DNA from: Maricaulis maris
GTDB taxonomy: Bacteria; Pseudomonadota; Alphaproteobacteria; Caulobacterales; Maricaulaceae
DNA: 64,000 nucleotides
Assembly (NCBI RefSeq): GCF_003634045.1
Contig: NZ_RBIM01000008.1
Coordinates: forward strand, 62,001 to 126,000
Direction: 5' to 3'
Shown here: piece after piece, positions 37,042-45,756 of the stretch
How the letters are laid out: the number at the start of each line of letters is the position of its first letter
How positions within the stretch are numbered: position 1 is the first letter of the stretch
Made by a program: the position numbers and the translations under genes
Notes under the pieces: generated by a model
Told to the model about the DNA's origin: nothing
Databases searched by the model: none
Seen by the model: only the letters and a program-made list of their open reading frames with translations

Positions 37042-38246
37042 CCGAACGGATCATCGACCGCATGCGCCGGCTCGGTGAACCAGCGCGGGCCGGTCGGTGT
37101 CATGTAGAAATGGTCCTCCAGCCGGATGCCGAATTCGCCCGGCACACAAATCATCGGCTCATTGGAAAAACACATGCCGGCGTCCAGTGGCGTGTCATCG
37201 CCGCCGACCAGGTAGGGACCTTCATGGATGTCCAGGCCGATGCCATGGCCGGTGCGGTGGGGAATGCCGGGCAGGTCATAGCCAGGTCCGAAGCCGCGTC
37301 GTTCGGCCTCGGTACGGGCAGCGGCATCGACGGCGCTGCAGGCGCCCCCGATCTGCGCCGCTTGGAAGGCCGCCAGCTGGCACGCCTTCTCGGCCTCCCA
37401 GACTTCGCGTTGCCGGTCGCTGGCTTCGCCGAACACATAGGAGCGCGTGATATCGGATTGGTAGCCATGCATGCCGCAGCCGGTATCAATCAGCACCACA
37501 TCGCCGTCTTCCAGCGCCTTGGGATTGGCGACGCCGTGCGGGAAGGCGGTGTCCGGTCCGAACAGGACGATGCAGAAGGTCGATCCGCCCGGCGCGCCGA
37601 TCGCCTTGTGGGCGGCATGGATGAATTCGGTGACCTCCCGGGTCGTGATCCCGGGGCGGAGGATGCGCGCCGTCGCGGCATGCACTTCCAGGGTCGCTGA
37701 CATGGTTGCCTGCATGAGCGCGATCTCGTCGGCATCCTTGGTCTTGCGGGCAGACAGGACCACCTCGCTGGCATCGCCGGTATCACCGCGCCAGGCCTGC
37801 GAGATCGCATTGGCGGTCACCAGCGGTGTCGTCGGGTCGAGGCCGAGGCGCCCGGAGGCGCCATCAAGACCGGCGAGCAGGGCATAGGGGCTTTCATGCT
37901 CCTCCCAGACCGATAGTGGCGCGCTCAGGCGCATGAAGCCTTCCAGCGTCCCGGTCTCGAAGGCCGGGCCGAGATAGGTCAATCCGCCATCGACGGTGAC
38001 GAGGGCGCCGACCAGACGTTCCGTGGCTGGCCAGCGCAGGCCGGTATAATAGTTGAGATTGCTGCCGGCATTGAGCCAGATCGCGTCCAGCCCGGCGGCT
38101 TTCATCCGCTCGCGCAGCCCGTCCAGCCGCTCGCTGAGGCGTTCGACCGGGATGGGCTGGCAATGGCTGAGCCGGTCGGTGAGCTTCGCCAGCTCAGCCT
38201 CGGCCGTCGAACCGCCAACGCCGCGTGTCATGGTCTGGGTTGCCAT
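37038..38246 (-). CDS. M24-family metallopeptidase (Xaa-Pro aminopeptidase type)
   Basis: 402 residues. Creatinase-like N-terminal domain, then a pita-bread fold with all five metal ligands visible: Asp in VVLIDTGCG, Asp in YQSDITRSY, His in GHGIGLDIHEGP, Glu in NEPMI and Glu in GIRLEDHF. It cleaves Xaa-Pro or acts as a dipeptidase. ATG 38246 has GGAG six bases upstream; a longer reading to 38318 lacks homology. The stop shares CTAG with the converging SMR gene. Confidence 0.92.
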   Translation of the reverse strand: MATQTMTRGVGGSTAEAELAKLTDRLSHCQPIPVERLSERLDGLRERMKAAGLDAIWLNAGSNLNYYTGLRWPATERLVGALVTVDGGLTYLGPAFETGTLEGFMRLSAPLSVWEEHESPYALLAGLDGASGRLGLDPTTPLVTANAISQAWRGDTGDASEVVLSARKTKDADEIALMQATMSATLEVHAATARILRPGITTREVTEFIHAAHKAIGAPGGSTFCIVLFGPDTAFPHGVANPKALEDGDVVLIDTGCGMHGYQSDITRSYVFGEASDRQREVWEAEKACQLAAFQAAQIGGACSAVDAAARTEAERRGFGPGYDLPGIPHRTGHGIGLDIHEGPYLVGGDDTPLDAGMCFSNEPMICVPGEFGIRLEDHFYMTPTGPRWFTEPAHAVDDPFG

Positions 38247-38324
38247 CTCAATCTCCGTGTCTGGAGGCGTGAGGCTATGCGGCGGCGGCGTCGCAGACAA
38301 CGCCGCCGCTGCAGGCATTCCGTA

Positions 38325-39086
38325 TCAGGCGCCGTCACCGAACATGAAGAGCAGGAATTCCGCCGGTTGGTCGAACGGGTTGAGGAATTCATGGCTCATC
38401 CCAGCCGGGATGAGGATCATCTGGCCATCGCCGACTTCCTTGTCGATCCCGTTGATCCGCGCGATCGCACGATTGCCGGTGAAGACGATGAGGGTGGGAA
38501 AGTCATTGGTCCGGCTGCGCGGATCAGCATTCACGTGCTGGCCCGGCATGACGTAGCCGAAGCCGCTGCGAAACCCCGGCTGATAGTAGATAATCCCGGC
38601 ATTGCCGCCATGGACTTCGCGGGTTTCATGTTCACGCCAATTGATGATCTCGGGCGTGCCGCGGGTCCAGAAGTGGAACGTCATCGACAGGATGATCGGG
38701 TCAAAGCCGGCGCCCTCCATCAGCTCGATATCCATTGGTGCATAATCGGTCGAAAACGCCTTGCCCATCGCCGTCAACGCCGCCATTTCTCCGCGGTCGA
38801 CCTTGGCCAGCGTTTCCGCCTCTGCGGTGTAGTAGAATGTCGGGCTGGCGGGCGCGCCCGGCCTGACGGAATAGTCGCCTTCGGCGTGATTGAGCGCGAC
38901 CGTCCACCAGTCACCGTCGACCAGGACGCCGAACTCGACATCGGCCTGGAAGGTGGGGTCTTCAAGATAGTCAGCGGCAAAGCGCGTCAGGATTTCCCGG
39001 GTATCGTCATCCTGCGCCTGGGCGGCCATGGGCAGGGCGAGGCTGCAGGCCAAGCCGATCAGCCCGTTTCGGATCCATTTTGTCAT
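38325..39086 (-). CDS. Exported cupin-domain protein
   Basis: 253 residues with signal peptide (IRNGLIGLACSLALPMAAQAQ). The C-terminal cupin strand set includes GFGYVMPGQHVNAD, a late DGQMILIPAGMSHEF with a likely metal His, and FLLFMFGDGA. The N-terminal half contains Trp-rich strands (DGDWWTVALNHAEGDYSV). Periplasmic; substrate unknown. ATG 39086 is chosen as the start of the signal peptide, with GGGAC upstream. A TetR gene lies directly upstream. Confidence 0.8.
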   Translation of the reverse strand: MTKWIRNGLIGLACSLALPMAAQAQDDDTREILTRFAADYLEDPTFQADVEFGVLVDGDWWTVALNHAEGDYSVRPGAPASPTFYYTAEAETLAKVDRGEMAALTAMGKAFSTDYAPMDIELMEGAGFDPIILSMTFHFWTRGTPEIINWREHETREVHGGNAGIIYYQPGFRSGFGYVMPGQHVNADPRSRTNDFPTLIVFTGNRAIARINGIDKEVGDGQMILIPAGMSHEFLNPFDQPAEFLLFMFGDGA

Positions 39087-39129
39087 TGTCACAAGTCCCT
39101 TTGTTCGTTTCCAGAAAGCCTCCACGCAA

Positions 39130-39153
39130 ATTTAACTAACTAGATAGATAATT
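39130..39153. promoter_or_regulatory. AT-rich inverted repeat, candidate TetR operator
   Basis: An imperfect palindrome centred on CTAG (39140-39143): left ATTTAACTAA and right ATAGATAATT match at seven of ten positions. It lies 44 bp before the cupin gene start and after the TetR stop, where a repressor site would control the cupin gene. Confidence 0.4.
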
Positions 39154-39186
39154 ATGACGGCGAATTTCACCGCCAATCTGTCCGGT

Positions 39187-39840
39187 TCACCCCTTGTGTG
39201 ATGTGATGCCCGAAAGCACCAGATCGCGCAGGTGACGCGTGAAGGGTGCAACTTCGATCTCGAAGTCTGCCATTCCTTGATGCGTCGACAGGGTGGATCG
39301 GATGCGGCGGGTGATCGAAAAAAAGATCGCGGCGCCAACAATCGAGAGGTGGAGCATGTGCGGGTCCACCTCGCGGAACCGCCCGGCCGCCCGGCCGGCA
39401 AGGTAGAAGCGCCGGGTCGTGTCCATGAAGCCGCGCAGTTTTCGGGCCGGCCCCTCGCGCGTCATGATGTCACCGTCGAGATAGTCACGCAGGATCATGC
39501 GCGGGAAGCTCGGCCGACTGATGATCGCGCGGGCAAAGATTTCGATGAAGTCGCCCATGTCGGCCACCGGATCGGCCGGGGCGGCAAGGGCGCTCTCGAG
39601 ATTGGCCAGTACATCATCAATGATTGTTTCGATGATTGCCGTGTAGAGACCGTCCTTGTCCCCGAAATAATAGCGCACCATCGCCTTGTTGGCCTCGGCG
39701 TGTCCGGCGATGTTGTCCAGTGTCGTGGCAGCGAAGCCATGGGCGGAAAACAGGGCCTCCCCCGCCGCCATCAGGCGCGCCTTGGTCGCCTCGGCATTGC
39801 GGCGGCGCGGCGGGGTGACGGGTTGGGACGCAGTCGTCAT
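39187..39840 (-). CDS. TetR-family transcriptional regulator
   Basis: 217 residues. The N-terminal helix-turn-helix is clear: ARLMAAGEALFSAHGFAATT, then NIAGHAEANKAMVRYYFGDK. The C-terminal ligand domain is variable. Probably represses its neighbour cupin gene. It starts four bases after the pseudouridine synthase stop on the same strand, so both may share a transcript. Confidence 0.9.
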   Translation of the reverse strand: MTTASQPVTPPRRRNAEATKARLMAAGEALFSAHGFAATTLDNIAGHAEANKAMVRYYFGDKDGLYTAIIETIIDDVLANLESALAAPADPVADMGDFIEIFARAIISRPSFPRMILRDYLDGDIMTREGPARKLRGFMDTTRRFYLAGRAAGRFREVDPHMLHLSIVGAAIFFSITRRIRSTLSTHQGMADFEIEVAPFTRHLRDLVLSGITSHKG

Positions 39841-39844
39841 CGTC

Positions 39845-40852
39845 TCACAGCGTTTCCAGGATCGCTTCCACGCGTTTCATGTCATCGGGAAGATCGGTCT
39901 CGAAGCGCAGCGCCTCGCCGGTGACCGGGTGATCAAAGCCCAGGATGGCGGCGTGCAGCGCCTGGCGGCGGAAGGCGCGCAGTGTACCGCTGTCATCGTC
40001 ATGGTCGAGCAGGCGGCCACGTTTCTGGCCATACATGGGATCGCCCAGAAGCGGGCAGTTAATATGCGCCATATGGACCCGGATCTGGTGGGTGCGACCG
40101 GTCTCGAGTCGGCATTCGACCTTGGCCGCCATGCCGGTCCCGACCGCTGCGCCCTCGGCCTGACCGAAGCGTTTCAGCGTGGTGTAGTTCGTGATCGCAT
40201 GCTTGCCGGCCTCCGAGTTGGGATCGTGCGGCACTTCGAATTTCTTGCGGTCGCGAGAGGAGCGCGCCAGCTGGGTCGCGATGCGGCCGGATTTCGGATT
40301 GGGGGCGTTGCGGGTGAAGGCGATATAGGCGCGCTCGACCGTGTGGCGGGCGAACTGGATGCTCAGCCCCTTGTGGGCGGCGTCCGACTTGGCCACCACC
40401 ATCACGCCGGAGGTTTCCTTGTCGAGGCGATGAACAATGCCGGGTCGTTCAACACCACCAATGCCCGACAGCGATCCCGCGCAATGGTGCAGCAGGCCGT
40501 GCACCAGCGTGCCGGACCAATGACCCGCCGCCGGGTGGACCGACAGGCCGGCCGGTTTCAACAATACGATGAGGTCATTGTCTTCGTGCAGGACGTTGAG
40601 ATCCATCGGTTCCGGCGTCGGTGCATCGGGCCGCGGGGCCGGTATGGCGACGCTGTAGACGCCGCCCGCGATGACCTTGGCCGAGGGGTCGGTCACCGGT
40701 GCGCCGCCGAGCAGGACCTGGCCCTCTTCGATCAGGGCTTTCAGGCGCGAGCGGGACAGGTTTTCGGCGCTGGCGGTGAGCCAGCGGTCGAGGCGCTGCC
40801 CGGCGTCGTCGTCAGACGCCTCGAAGGCGCGGGTTTCGGCGATTTCCGTCAT
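39845..40852 (-). CDS. rluD: RluA/RluD-family 23S rRNA pseudouridine synthase
   Basis: 335 residues: N-terminal S4 domain (QRLDRWLTASAENLSRSRLK) and catalytic domain with HRLDKETSGVMVVAK, Asp144 being the nucleophile, and RTHQIRVHMAH. In E. coli RluD makes pseudouridines 1911, 1915 and 1917. The exact paralog (RluD or RluC/A) cannot be settled by eye. Divergent from the TonB receptor. Confidence 0.9.
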   Translation of the reverse strand: MTEIAETRAFEASDDDAGQRLDRWLTASAENLSRSRLKALIEEGQVLLGGAPVTDPSAKVIAGGVYSVAIPAPRPDAPTPEPMDLNVLHEDNDLIVLLKPAGLSVHPAAGHWSGTLVHGLLHHCAGSLSGIGGVERPGIVHRLDKETSGVMVVAKSDAAHKGLSIQFARHTVERAYIAFTRNAPNPKSGRIATQLARSSRDRKKFEVPHDPNSEAGKHAITNYTTLKRFGQAEGAAVGTGMAAKVECRLETGRTHQIRVHMAHINCPLLGDPMYGQKRGRLLDHDDDSGTLRAFRRQALHAAILGFDHPVTGEALRFETDLPDDMKRVEAILETL

Positions 40853-40909
40853 GCAATGACACTCCCCCAGCTGATGCCGGATTGCAACGCATCGGCTGAT
40901 TGCTGCAGT

Positions 40910-40949
40910 GCGTCATCTAGCTGTCACAGCGCTGTGGGCAAAGCGTCAT
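40910..40949 (+). promoter_or_regulatory. Four-heptamer Pho box (PhoB binding region)
   Basis: Four heptamers recur with exact 11-bp spacing: GCGTCAT (40910), CTGTCAC (40921), CTGTGGG (40932) and GCGTCAT (40943), each separated by four bases. The Pho-box consensus is CTGTCAT repeated at 11 bp. Two overlapping pairs fit tandem PhoB dimers. It lies 67 bp before the receptor start. Confidence 0.72.
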
Positions 40950-41015
40950 GACCAGCGCATAAGCACGCCGGACCAAGCGCAGTCGAGGGGGCTGCGCGTG
41001 TATGAGGATCGTACC

Positions 41016-43376
41016 ATGACATTGAAGTCTCGTCTTTTGGCGGCGGCCGCCATCTCCCTGACGGCCATCGCAGCGCCGACAGCCCTGGCCCAGGACACAG
41101 CCGACGAGACCGTCGATGTCATCCGTGTGACCACACAGTTCCGCGAACAATCGCTGGCCGACGTGCCAATCAATGTCACCGCTTTTGACGCCGAGCGCCT
41201 TGACGCGCTCGCCATTGCCGATTTCGAAGACCTCGCCGCCTTCACCCCGGGCCTCGTTGTTCAGGAGCAAAGCCCGAACAATACCGGCTACTCGATCCGC
41301 GGCATCACCACGGACAGCGGCGAAGCGACGTCAGAAACCCGCGTTGCCGTGTTCCAGGACGGTGTCTCGATCACCCGTTCGCGCGGCTCCTATGTCGAAT
41401 TGTTCGACATCGAGCGCGTCGAAGTCGCCAAAGGGCCGCAGCCGACCCTGTTCGGGCGCGGCGCCCTGATCGGCGGCATCAATATCATCCAGAACAAGGC
41501 CGATGATGAGTTCTCCGCCTCGGTGGAAGTCGGCGCCGGCAATGAAGGCCAGCTTGAAGCGCGCGGCCATGTCAATTTCGCCTTGAGCGAAAATTACGGC
41601 CTGCGCTTCGCCGCCGTCAGCCGTGAGCGCGACGGCTATATCGACAATGCGCTCGGCGGTGAGGGCCTGCAGGGTCGCGACACCCAGGCCATGCGCATGG
41701 TGTTCTCGGGAGCGCCGACCGAGGCTTTCTCCTTCGACCTGATCGCCAATTACCAGCAGGACACGCCTCCGGGCACCTCCTTCAAATCCGGCACCATCCC
41801 GGCACCGGGTGGCGACACCAACCCTTTCACCCCGGCGGCATTGAATACGTTCGGCGGCTTTGAAGGCGGCGCCCCGCTCGGTCTCGACCGCGAAGTGCGC
41901 GGTGTGACCTTGTTGGCCGATTACGCGCTCAACGATGCCTGGACACTCAGCTCCATAAGTGGCTGGCGTGACTTCACCTCGGTCGAGATTTTCGATCCGG
42001 ACGGCACGGCGCTGCCATTCCTGACCATCGCCGAAGACGCGACCGGTGAGCAGTTCAGCCAGGAATTCCGCCTGTCCTACGATAATGGTGGTCGCCTGAC
42101 GGGCTCACTCGGCGCGCTTTACTTCACCGAAGAAGGCGAGCAGCGCATTCCGATCGGTCTTGATGAGCGCATCGCGCAAGCCATGCTCGCCCCGACCCTG
42201 GCGGCCGGTTTCGGCGCGACAGTGGAACAGCTGGAAGGCCTTCTGGCACTCAATGGCTTCCCGGGCGTTGATCTCGACAACCCGCTCGATCCCTTCCCCT
42301 ATTCGGTGGCCGGCCTGCTGACCCTGGGTCAGTTGATCCCGCTGCGGGACTTCTACCTGGAAGAGGGATCAAACAGCGCCGAGACAACGTCGTGGGATGT
42401 TTTCGCTGACGCCTCCTACGCGGTGACGGATCGTCTGACCCTGACCGCCGGTCTGCGTTATACGGCCGAAGACAAGACCTCGGCCGGCTATGGTCGCCCG
42501 TTGGCGGGTCCGAATTTTGTGACCTTCGGCGACACGCTCATCACGCCCTATACGCCGAATGGTGCTGAAGTGAGCCAGTCCGGTGACTTTGATGACTTCA
42601 CCTGGCGTTTCGCTGCGTCCTACGCTCTGACCGACCGGATCAACACCTGGGCCAGCTATGCCCGTGGACGCCGACCGGACGTGATTTCGGTCGACACCAA
42701 TTCGCCGAGCTATTTCTCCGAAGCGCCGGCGGAAATCGTCGACTCGATCGAGGCCGGGGCCTTCATCACCTTTGATCGTGGCACCGTGTCCGGCTCGGTC
42801 TTCTACTCCGAATACGAGAACTTCCAGACCACGCGGTTTGACCCCAACACGATCTCCTTCGTCACCGATAATGCCGGCAATGCCACGCAATACGGTCTCG
42901 AATTGCAGGGTGATTTCGATCTGGCGGACACGGCCAACCTGTTTGTGAGCTACGCCTACAACATGGCGACGTTCGACGACACGGACAGCGCCGGCAATGC
43001 GTTGGAGCTGGCCGGAAACCGCTTCCGCTATGCACCGGAACACGCGCTGGCATTCGGTCTGAACTGGGACGTCGTGTCGGGCGGTTGGGGTTCGGTCAGC
43101 TTCCTGCCGACCTGGTCCTGGCAGTCGAAGATTTACTTCGACAACAATAATAACCGCTTCGGGGGTGTGCTGCAGCAGGAGGCCTATGGCCTGCTCAATG
43201 CCCGCCTGCGTTATGAAAGCGCCGACGCGCGTTATCATGCCGAGATCTACGGTTCGAACCTGACCGACGAGGCCTATCTGATTGACGCCGGCAATACCGG
43301 TGGGTCCTTCGGCATGCCAACCTACATCGCTGGCGCCCCGCTGCTTTGGGGCGTCCGCATCGGGGCCGATTTTTAG
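41016..43376 (+). CDS. TonB-dependent outer-membrane receptor
   Basis: 786 residues. Signal peptide (AAAISLTAIAAPTALAQ), a TonB-box-like VDVIRVTTQ, plug domain (DVPINVTAFDAERL, GYSIRGI, VFQDGVSI, IERVEVAKGPQPTLFGRGA), and a 22-strand barrel ending in WGVRIGADF with the terminal Phe. ATG 41016 has GAGGA seven bases upstream. The Pho box upstream and the PhoD gene downstream suggest import of a phosphorus-containing or PhoD-released compound; the ligand is unknown. Confidence 0.93.
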   Translation: MTLKSRLLAAAAISLTAIAAPTALAQDTADETVDVIRVTTQFREQSLADVPINVTAFDAERLDALAIADFEDLAAFTPGLVVQEQSPNNTGYSIRGITTDSGEATSETRVAVFQDGVSITRSRGSYVELFDIERVEVAKGPQPTLFGRGALIGGINIIQNKADDEFSASVEVGAGNEGQLEARGHVNFALSENYGLRFAAVSRERDGYIDNALGGEGLQGRDTQAMRMVFSGAPTEAFSFDLIANYQQDTPPGTSFKSGTIPAPGGDTNPFTPAALNTFGGFEGGAPLGLDREVRGVTLLADYALNDAWTLSSISGWRDFTSVEIFDPDGTALPFLTIAEDATGEQFSQEFRLSYDNGGRLTGSLGALYFTEEGEQRIPIGLDERIAQAMLAPTLAAGFGATVEQLEGLLALNGFPGVDLDNPLDPFPYSVAGLLTLGQLIPLRDFYLEEGSNSAETTSWDVFADASYAVTDRLTLTAGLRYTAEDKTSAGYGRPLAGPNFVTFGDTLITPYTPNGAEVSQSGDFDDFTWRFAASYALTDRINTWASYARGRRPDVISVDTNSPSYFSEAPAEIVDSIEAGAFITFDRGTVSGSVFYSEYENFQTTRFDPNTISFVTDNAGNATQYGLELQGDFDLADTANLFVSYAYNMATFDDTDSAGNALELAGNRFRYAPEHALAFGLNWDVVSGGWGSVSFLPTWSWQSKIYFDNNNNRFGGVLQQEAYGLLNARLRYESADARYHAEIYGSNLTDEAYLIDAGNTGGSFGMPTYIAGAPLLWGVRIGADF

Positions 43377-43416
43377 GACCTGAACCGAGAGCACTGACCC
43401 GGGCTGGGTGAGGGCA

Positions 43417-43448
43417 GGGCGCGGTGGACTTTGATGTCCGCCGCGCCT
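43417..43448. terminator. Strong hairpin between receptor and phosphatase genes
   Basis: The arms GGCGCGG-T-GGAC and GTCC-G-CCGCGCC enclose TTTGAT. No T run follows, so it may limit read-through or protect the upstream mRNA 3' end rather than fully terminate. Confidence 0.5.
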
Positions 43449-43553
43449 ACGTCGTTCAAGTCCATAGTGAAACCATCATGAAAACACGCTAGGCAGGATG
43501 GCGATGAACGCGCACAAGCGTTGTCGTGCGTTACATGGGTGAGGGGAAACATC

Positions 43554-45254
43554 ATGACCAAGACCAATCTGACACGCCGGACCGCCCTGATCGGGGCTGC
43601 GGGCGCCGGCCTCGCTGTGTCTGCCTGCTCGCAGTCCCCGGATGTTTTCCAACCGGTCGAAAACGGTCATTTCAATCATGGCGTGGCGTCGGGCGATCCG
43701 GACCAATCCAGCGTGATGTTGTGGACGGCCCTCACCAATGATGGCGGCGGGTATCGCGGCGTTGAAGTGGCGCGGGATGAGGCTTTCACCGACATTGTTT
43801 TCGAGCAGGGCGAAGAGATCACCTATGTGATGATGCAGCCGCTGGGCACGTTGAAAATTCTCGCGACGGGGCTCGAGCCGGGCACCTCCTATTTCTACCG
43901 TTTCCGCCTCAACGACCAATACTCGCCGGTCGGCGTCACGCGCACCTTGCCGGAAGGCGCGCTCGATCAATACCGGATTGGCGTCTTCTCCTGTTCCAAT
44001 TTCCCCGCCGGGCATTTCAACGTCTATCGGGAAGCCGCCGAGAATGGCGAACTCGATCTCGTCGTCCACCTTGGTGACTATCTCTACGAATATGCGCCGG
44101 GCCAATACGCCACCGAGAACTCGGACGCCATGAACCGGGTGCCGGTTCCGGCGCATGAAATCGTTTCCTATGAGGATTATGTCGGCCGTCACGCCCAGTA
44201 CAAATCCGACCCGGATTTGCAGGCGCTGCACGCGGCCGCGCCCTGGATCATCAGCTGGGATGATCACGAGACCGCCAACAACTCCTGGCGCGAGGGTGCC
44301 CAGAACCACAATGAGGGTGAGGGCAGCTGGGAAGATCGCCGCAACGCCGCCCTGCGCGCCTGGTATGACTGGCAGCCCGCTCGCGAGCCCGCCGACGATT
44401 TGCGCGAACATCGCGGCACGTATGAAATCGGCGATCTGGCGACGCTCTGCCTGCTGGAAAGCCGCCTCACCGCCCGCGATCAGGAAATCGGTCTCGACAC
44501 CTTCCCGATCCCGTCCGACGCCGACGATACCGATCCGGCCAATCTCGAAGCCGTCGCCGCCTGGAAGCGCGATGTTGTCGGCGCCGAAGACCGTACCCTG
44601 CTCGGGGCCGACCAGATCGCTGATATCGGTGCGGCCTGTGCCGCCTCGAAGGCGGCCGGCAAGCCGTGGCGCATCCTGGCCAACCAGGTCATCATGGCAC
44701 GGGTCAACTTCCCCAATTTTGCCACTGAGATGCCGGGCTGGTTGCGTTGGTGGGCGACGCGGGACAGCGAATTTGCCCGTCAATTCATCATGCGGACCCG
44801 CTTCGGCATCCCGTTCAATCTCGACATGTGGGACGGATATTCGGCCGAGCGTGACCGTCTGTACGCGGCCCTGCGCGCGGCCGAGGCCGATATCATCACC
44901 ATCACCGGCGATGTCCATTCCTTCTGGGCCAATGATCTGGTCGATGGCGAGGGCAATCGGATCGGGACCGAGCTGGTCGGAGCGTCCGTGACCAGCCCGT
45001 CACCTTTCTCCGGCTTCAAGGCGCCGGGGGTGGATTACGGGCAGATGATGATCGACGCCAATCCTGATGTCGGCCACTGCAATATGGAAGACCATGGCTA
45101 TATCCGCCTGACCCTGACCCGGGACGCCGCGGACGCTGAGTTCATCAAGGTCAGCGACATCCTCACGCGTGACTACCGGGCCGGTGTCGAAAGCGCTTGG
45201 CGCATCCATCCTGCAGAAGGCGGTGATGTCGCCGCGGCTGAGCGCGTCAGCTAA
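43554..45254 (+). CDS. phoD: PhoD-like alkaline phosphatase/phosphodiesterase
   Basis: 566 residues. The Tat-type signal (NLTRRTALIGAAGAG) ends in VSAC, a possible lipobox. The PhoD N-terminal beta domain (FNHGVASGDPDQSSVMLWT) precedes the catalytic part with VVHLGDYLYEY, ISWDDHETANN and ITGDVHSFWAND, which supply the metal ligands. PhoD enzymes hydrolyse phosphomono- and diesters outside the cytoplasm and use Fe3+/Ca2+. GAGGGG precedes ATG 43554. The gene lies 177 bp after the receptor gene. Confidence 0.93.
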   Translation: MTKTNLTRRTALIGAAGAGLAVSACSQSPDVFQPVENGHFNHGVASGDPDQSSVMLWTALTNDGGGYRGVEVARDEAFTDIVFEQGEEITYVMMQPLGTLKILATGLEPGTSYFYRFRLNDQYSPVGVTRTLPEGALDQYRIGVFSCSNFPAGHFNVYREAAENGELDLVVHLGDYLYEYAPGQYATENSDAMNRVPVPAHEIVSYEDYVGRHAQYKSDPDLQALHAAAPWIISWDDHETANNSWREGAQNHNEGEGSWEDRRNAALRAWYDWQPAREPADDLREHRGTYEIGDLATLCLLESRLTARDQEIGLDTFPIPSDADDTDPANLEAVAAWKRDVVGAEDRTLLGADQIADIGAACAASKAAGKPWRILANQVIMARVNFPNFATEMPGWLRWWATRDSEFARQFIMRTRFGIPFNLDMWDGYSAERDRLYAALRAAEADIITITGDVHSFWANDLVDGEGNRIGTELVGASVTSPSPFSGFKAPGVDYGQMMIDANPDVGHCNMEDHGYIRLTLTRDAADAEFIKVSDILTRDYRAGVESAWRIHPAEGGDVAAAERVS

Positions 45255-45263
45255 GCGGCGAGC

Positions 45264-45626
45264 TCAGTCCGGGCAGGCACCCGCGGTGCGTTTCAGGCGG
45301 GTGCCGACATCAACGATGGCCTTGATCACCGGCAGCAGTTCGCGGCCGAGTTCGCTGAGTGTGTAATCGACACTGGGCGGTGATGTCGGCTGTACGGTGC
45401 GGATCACCACGCCTTTCGTGCACAATTCCTTGAGCCGGGTCGACAGGACTTTCGCCGAAATTGGCGGAATATCGCTCTCCAGCTCGGAGAAGCGGCGTGG
45501 ACCAGCGGATAAATGCCAGATGATGTAGGGCGTCCAGCTGCCGCCGAGCAGTTTCATGCATTCATCGACCGGGCAGTGCGTGCCGTCATCAAGGGGCGGT
45601 GCCTGGTTGCGGCGGCGTTTGAGCAT
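45264..45626 (-). CDS. HxlR-family transcriptional regulator
   Basis: 120 residues with the MarR-like winged helix of HxlR: CPVDECMKLLGGSWTPYIIWHL, RFSELESDIPPISAKVLSTRLKEL, and a wing ending VDYTLSELG. The Cys in the HCPVDEC motif could sense electrophiles or oxidants (known in YodB/QorR-type members). It is divergent from the nitronate monooxygenase-like gene and has a palindrome over its own leader. Confidence 0.93.
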   Translation of the reverse strand: MLKRRRNQAPPLDDGTHCPVDECMKLLGGSWTPYIIWHLSAGPRRFSELESDIPPISAKVLSTRLKELCTKGVVIRTVQPTSPPSVDYTLSELGRELLPVIKAIVDVGTRLKRTAGACPD

Positions 45627-45637
45627 GCTGACTTCCC

Positions 45638-45652
45638 GGTAAGCGGCTTACC
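45638..45652. promoter_or_regulatory. Palindrome GGTAAG-N3-CTTACC, candidate HxlR operator
   Basis: Perfect six-base arms with a CGG centre, 12 bp before the HxlR start codon. Binding there would block translation-initiation or promoter sequences of the regulator itself, as in autoregulation. Confidence 0.55.
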
Positions 45653-45691
45653 ACCGGGATAGTACAAAATCACGATTACCGAAAGCGACAA

Positions 45692-45708
45692 GGTTACAAT
45701 TCGTAAGC
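45692..45708. promoter_or_regulatory. Second related palindrome GGTTAC-N5-GTAAGC
   Basis: The arms match at five of six positions and share the GTAAGC element with the first palindrome. It lies about 50 bp before the monooxygenase start, in its promoter region. Confidence 0.4.
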
Positions 45709-45756
45709 AGGCGCCCCACCTGTGCCGTCGATGGCAACGGACAGGAGGACAATCCC

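Noticed and set aside
43490-43550. Second Pho box directly before phoD
   Set aside because: Only one weak heptamer (TTGTCGT) without an 11-bp partner; control probably comes from the site before the receptor, if at all.
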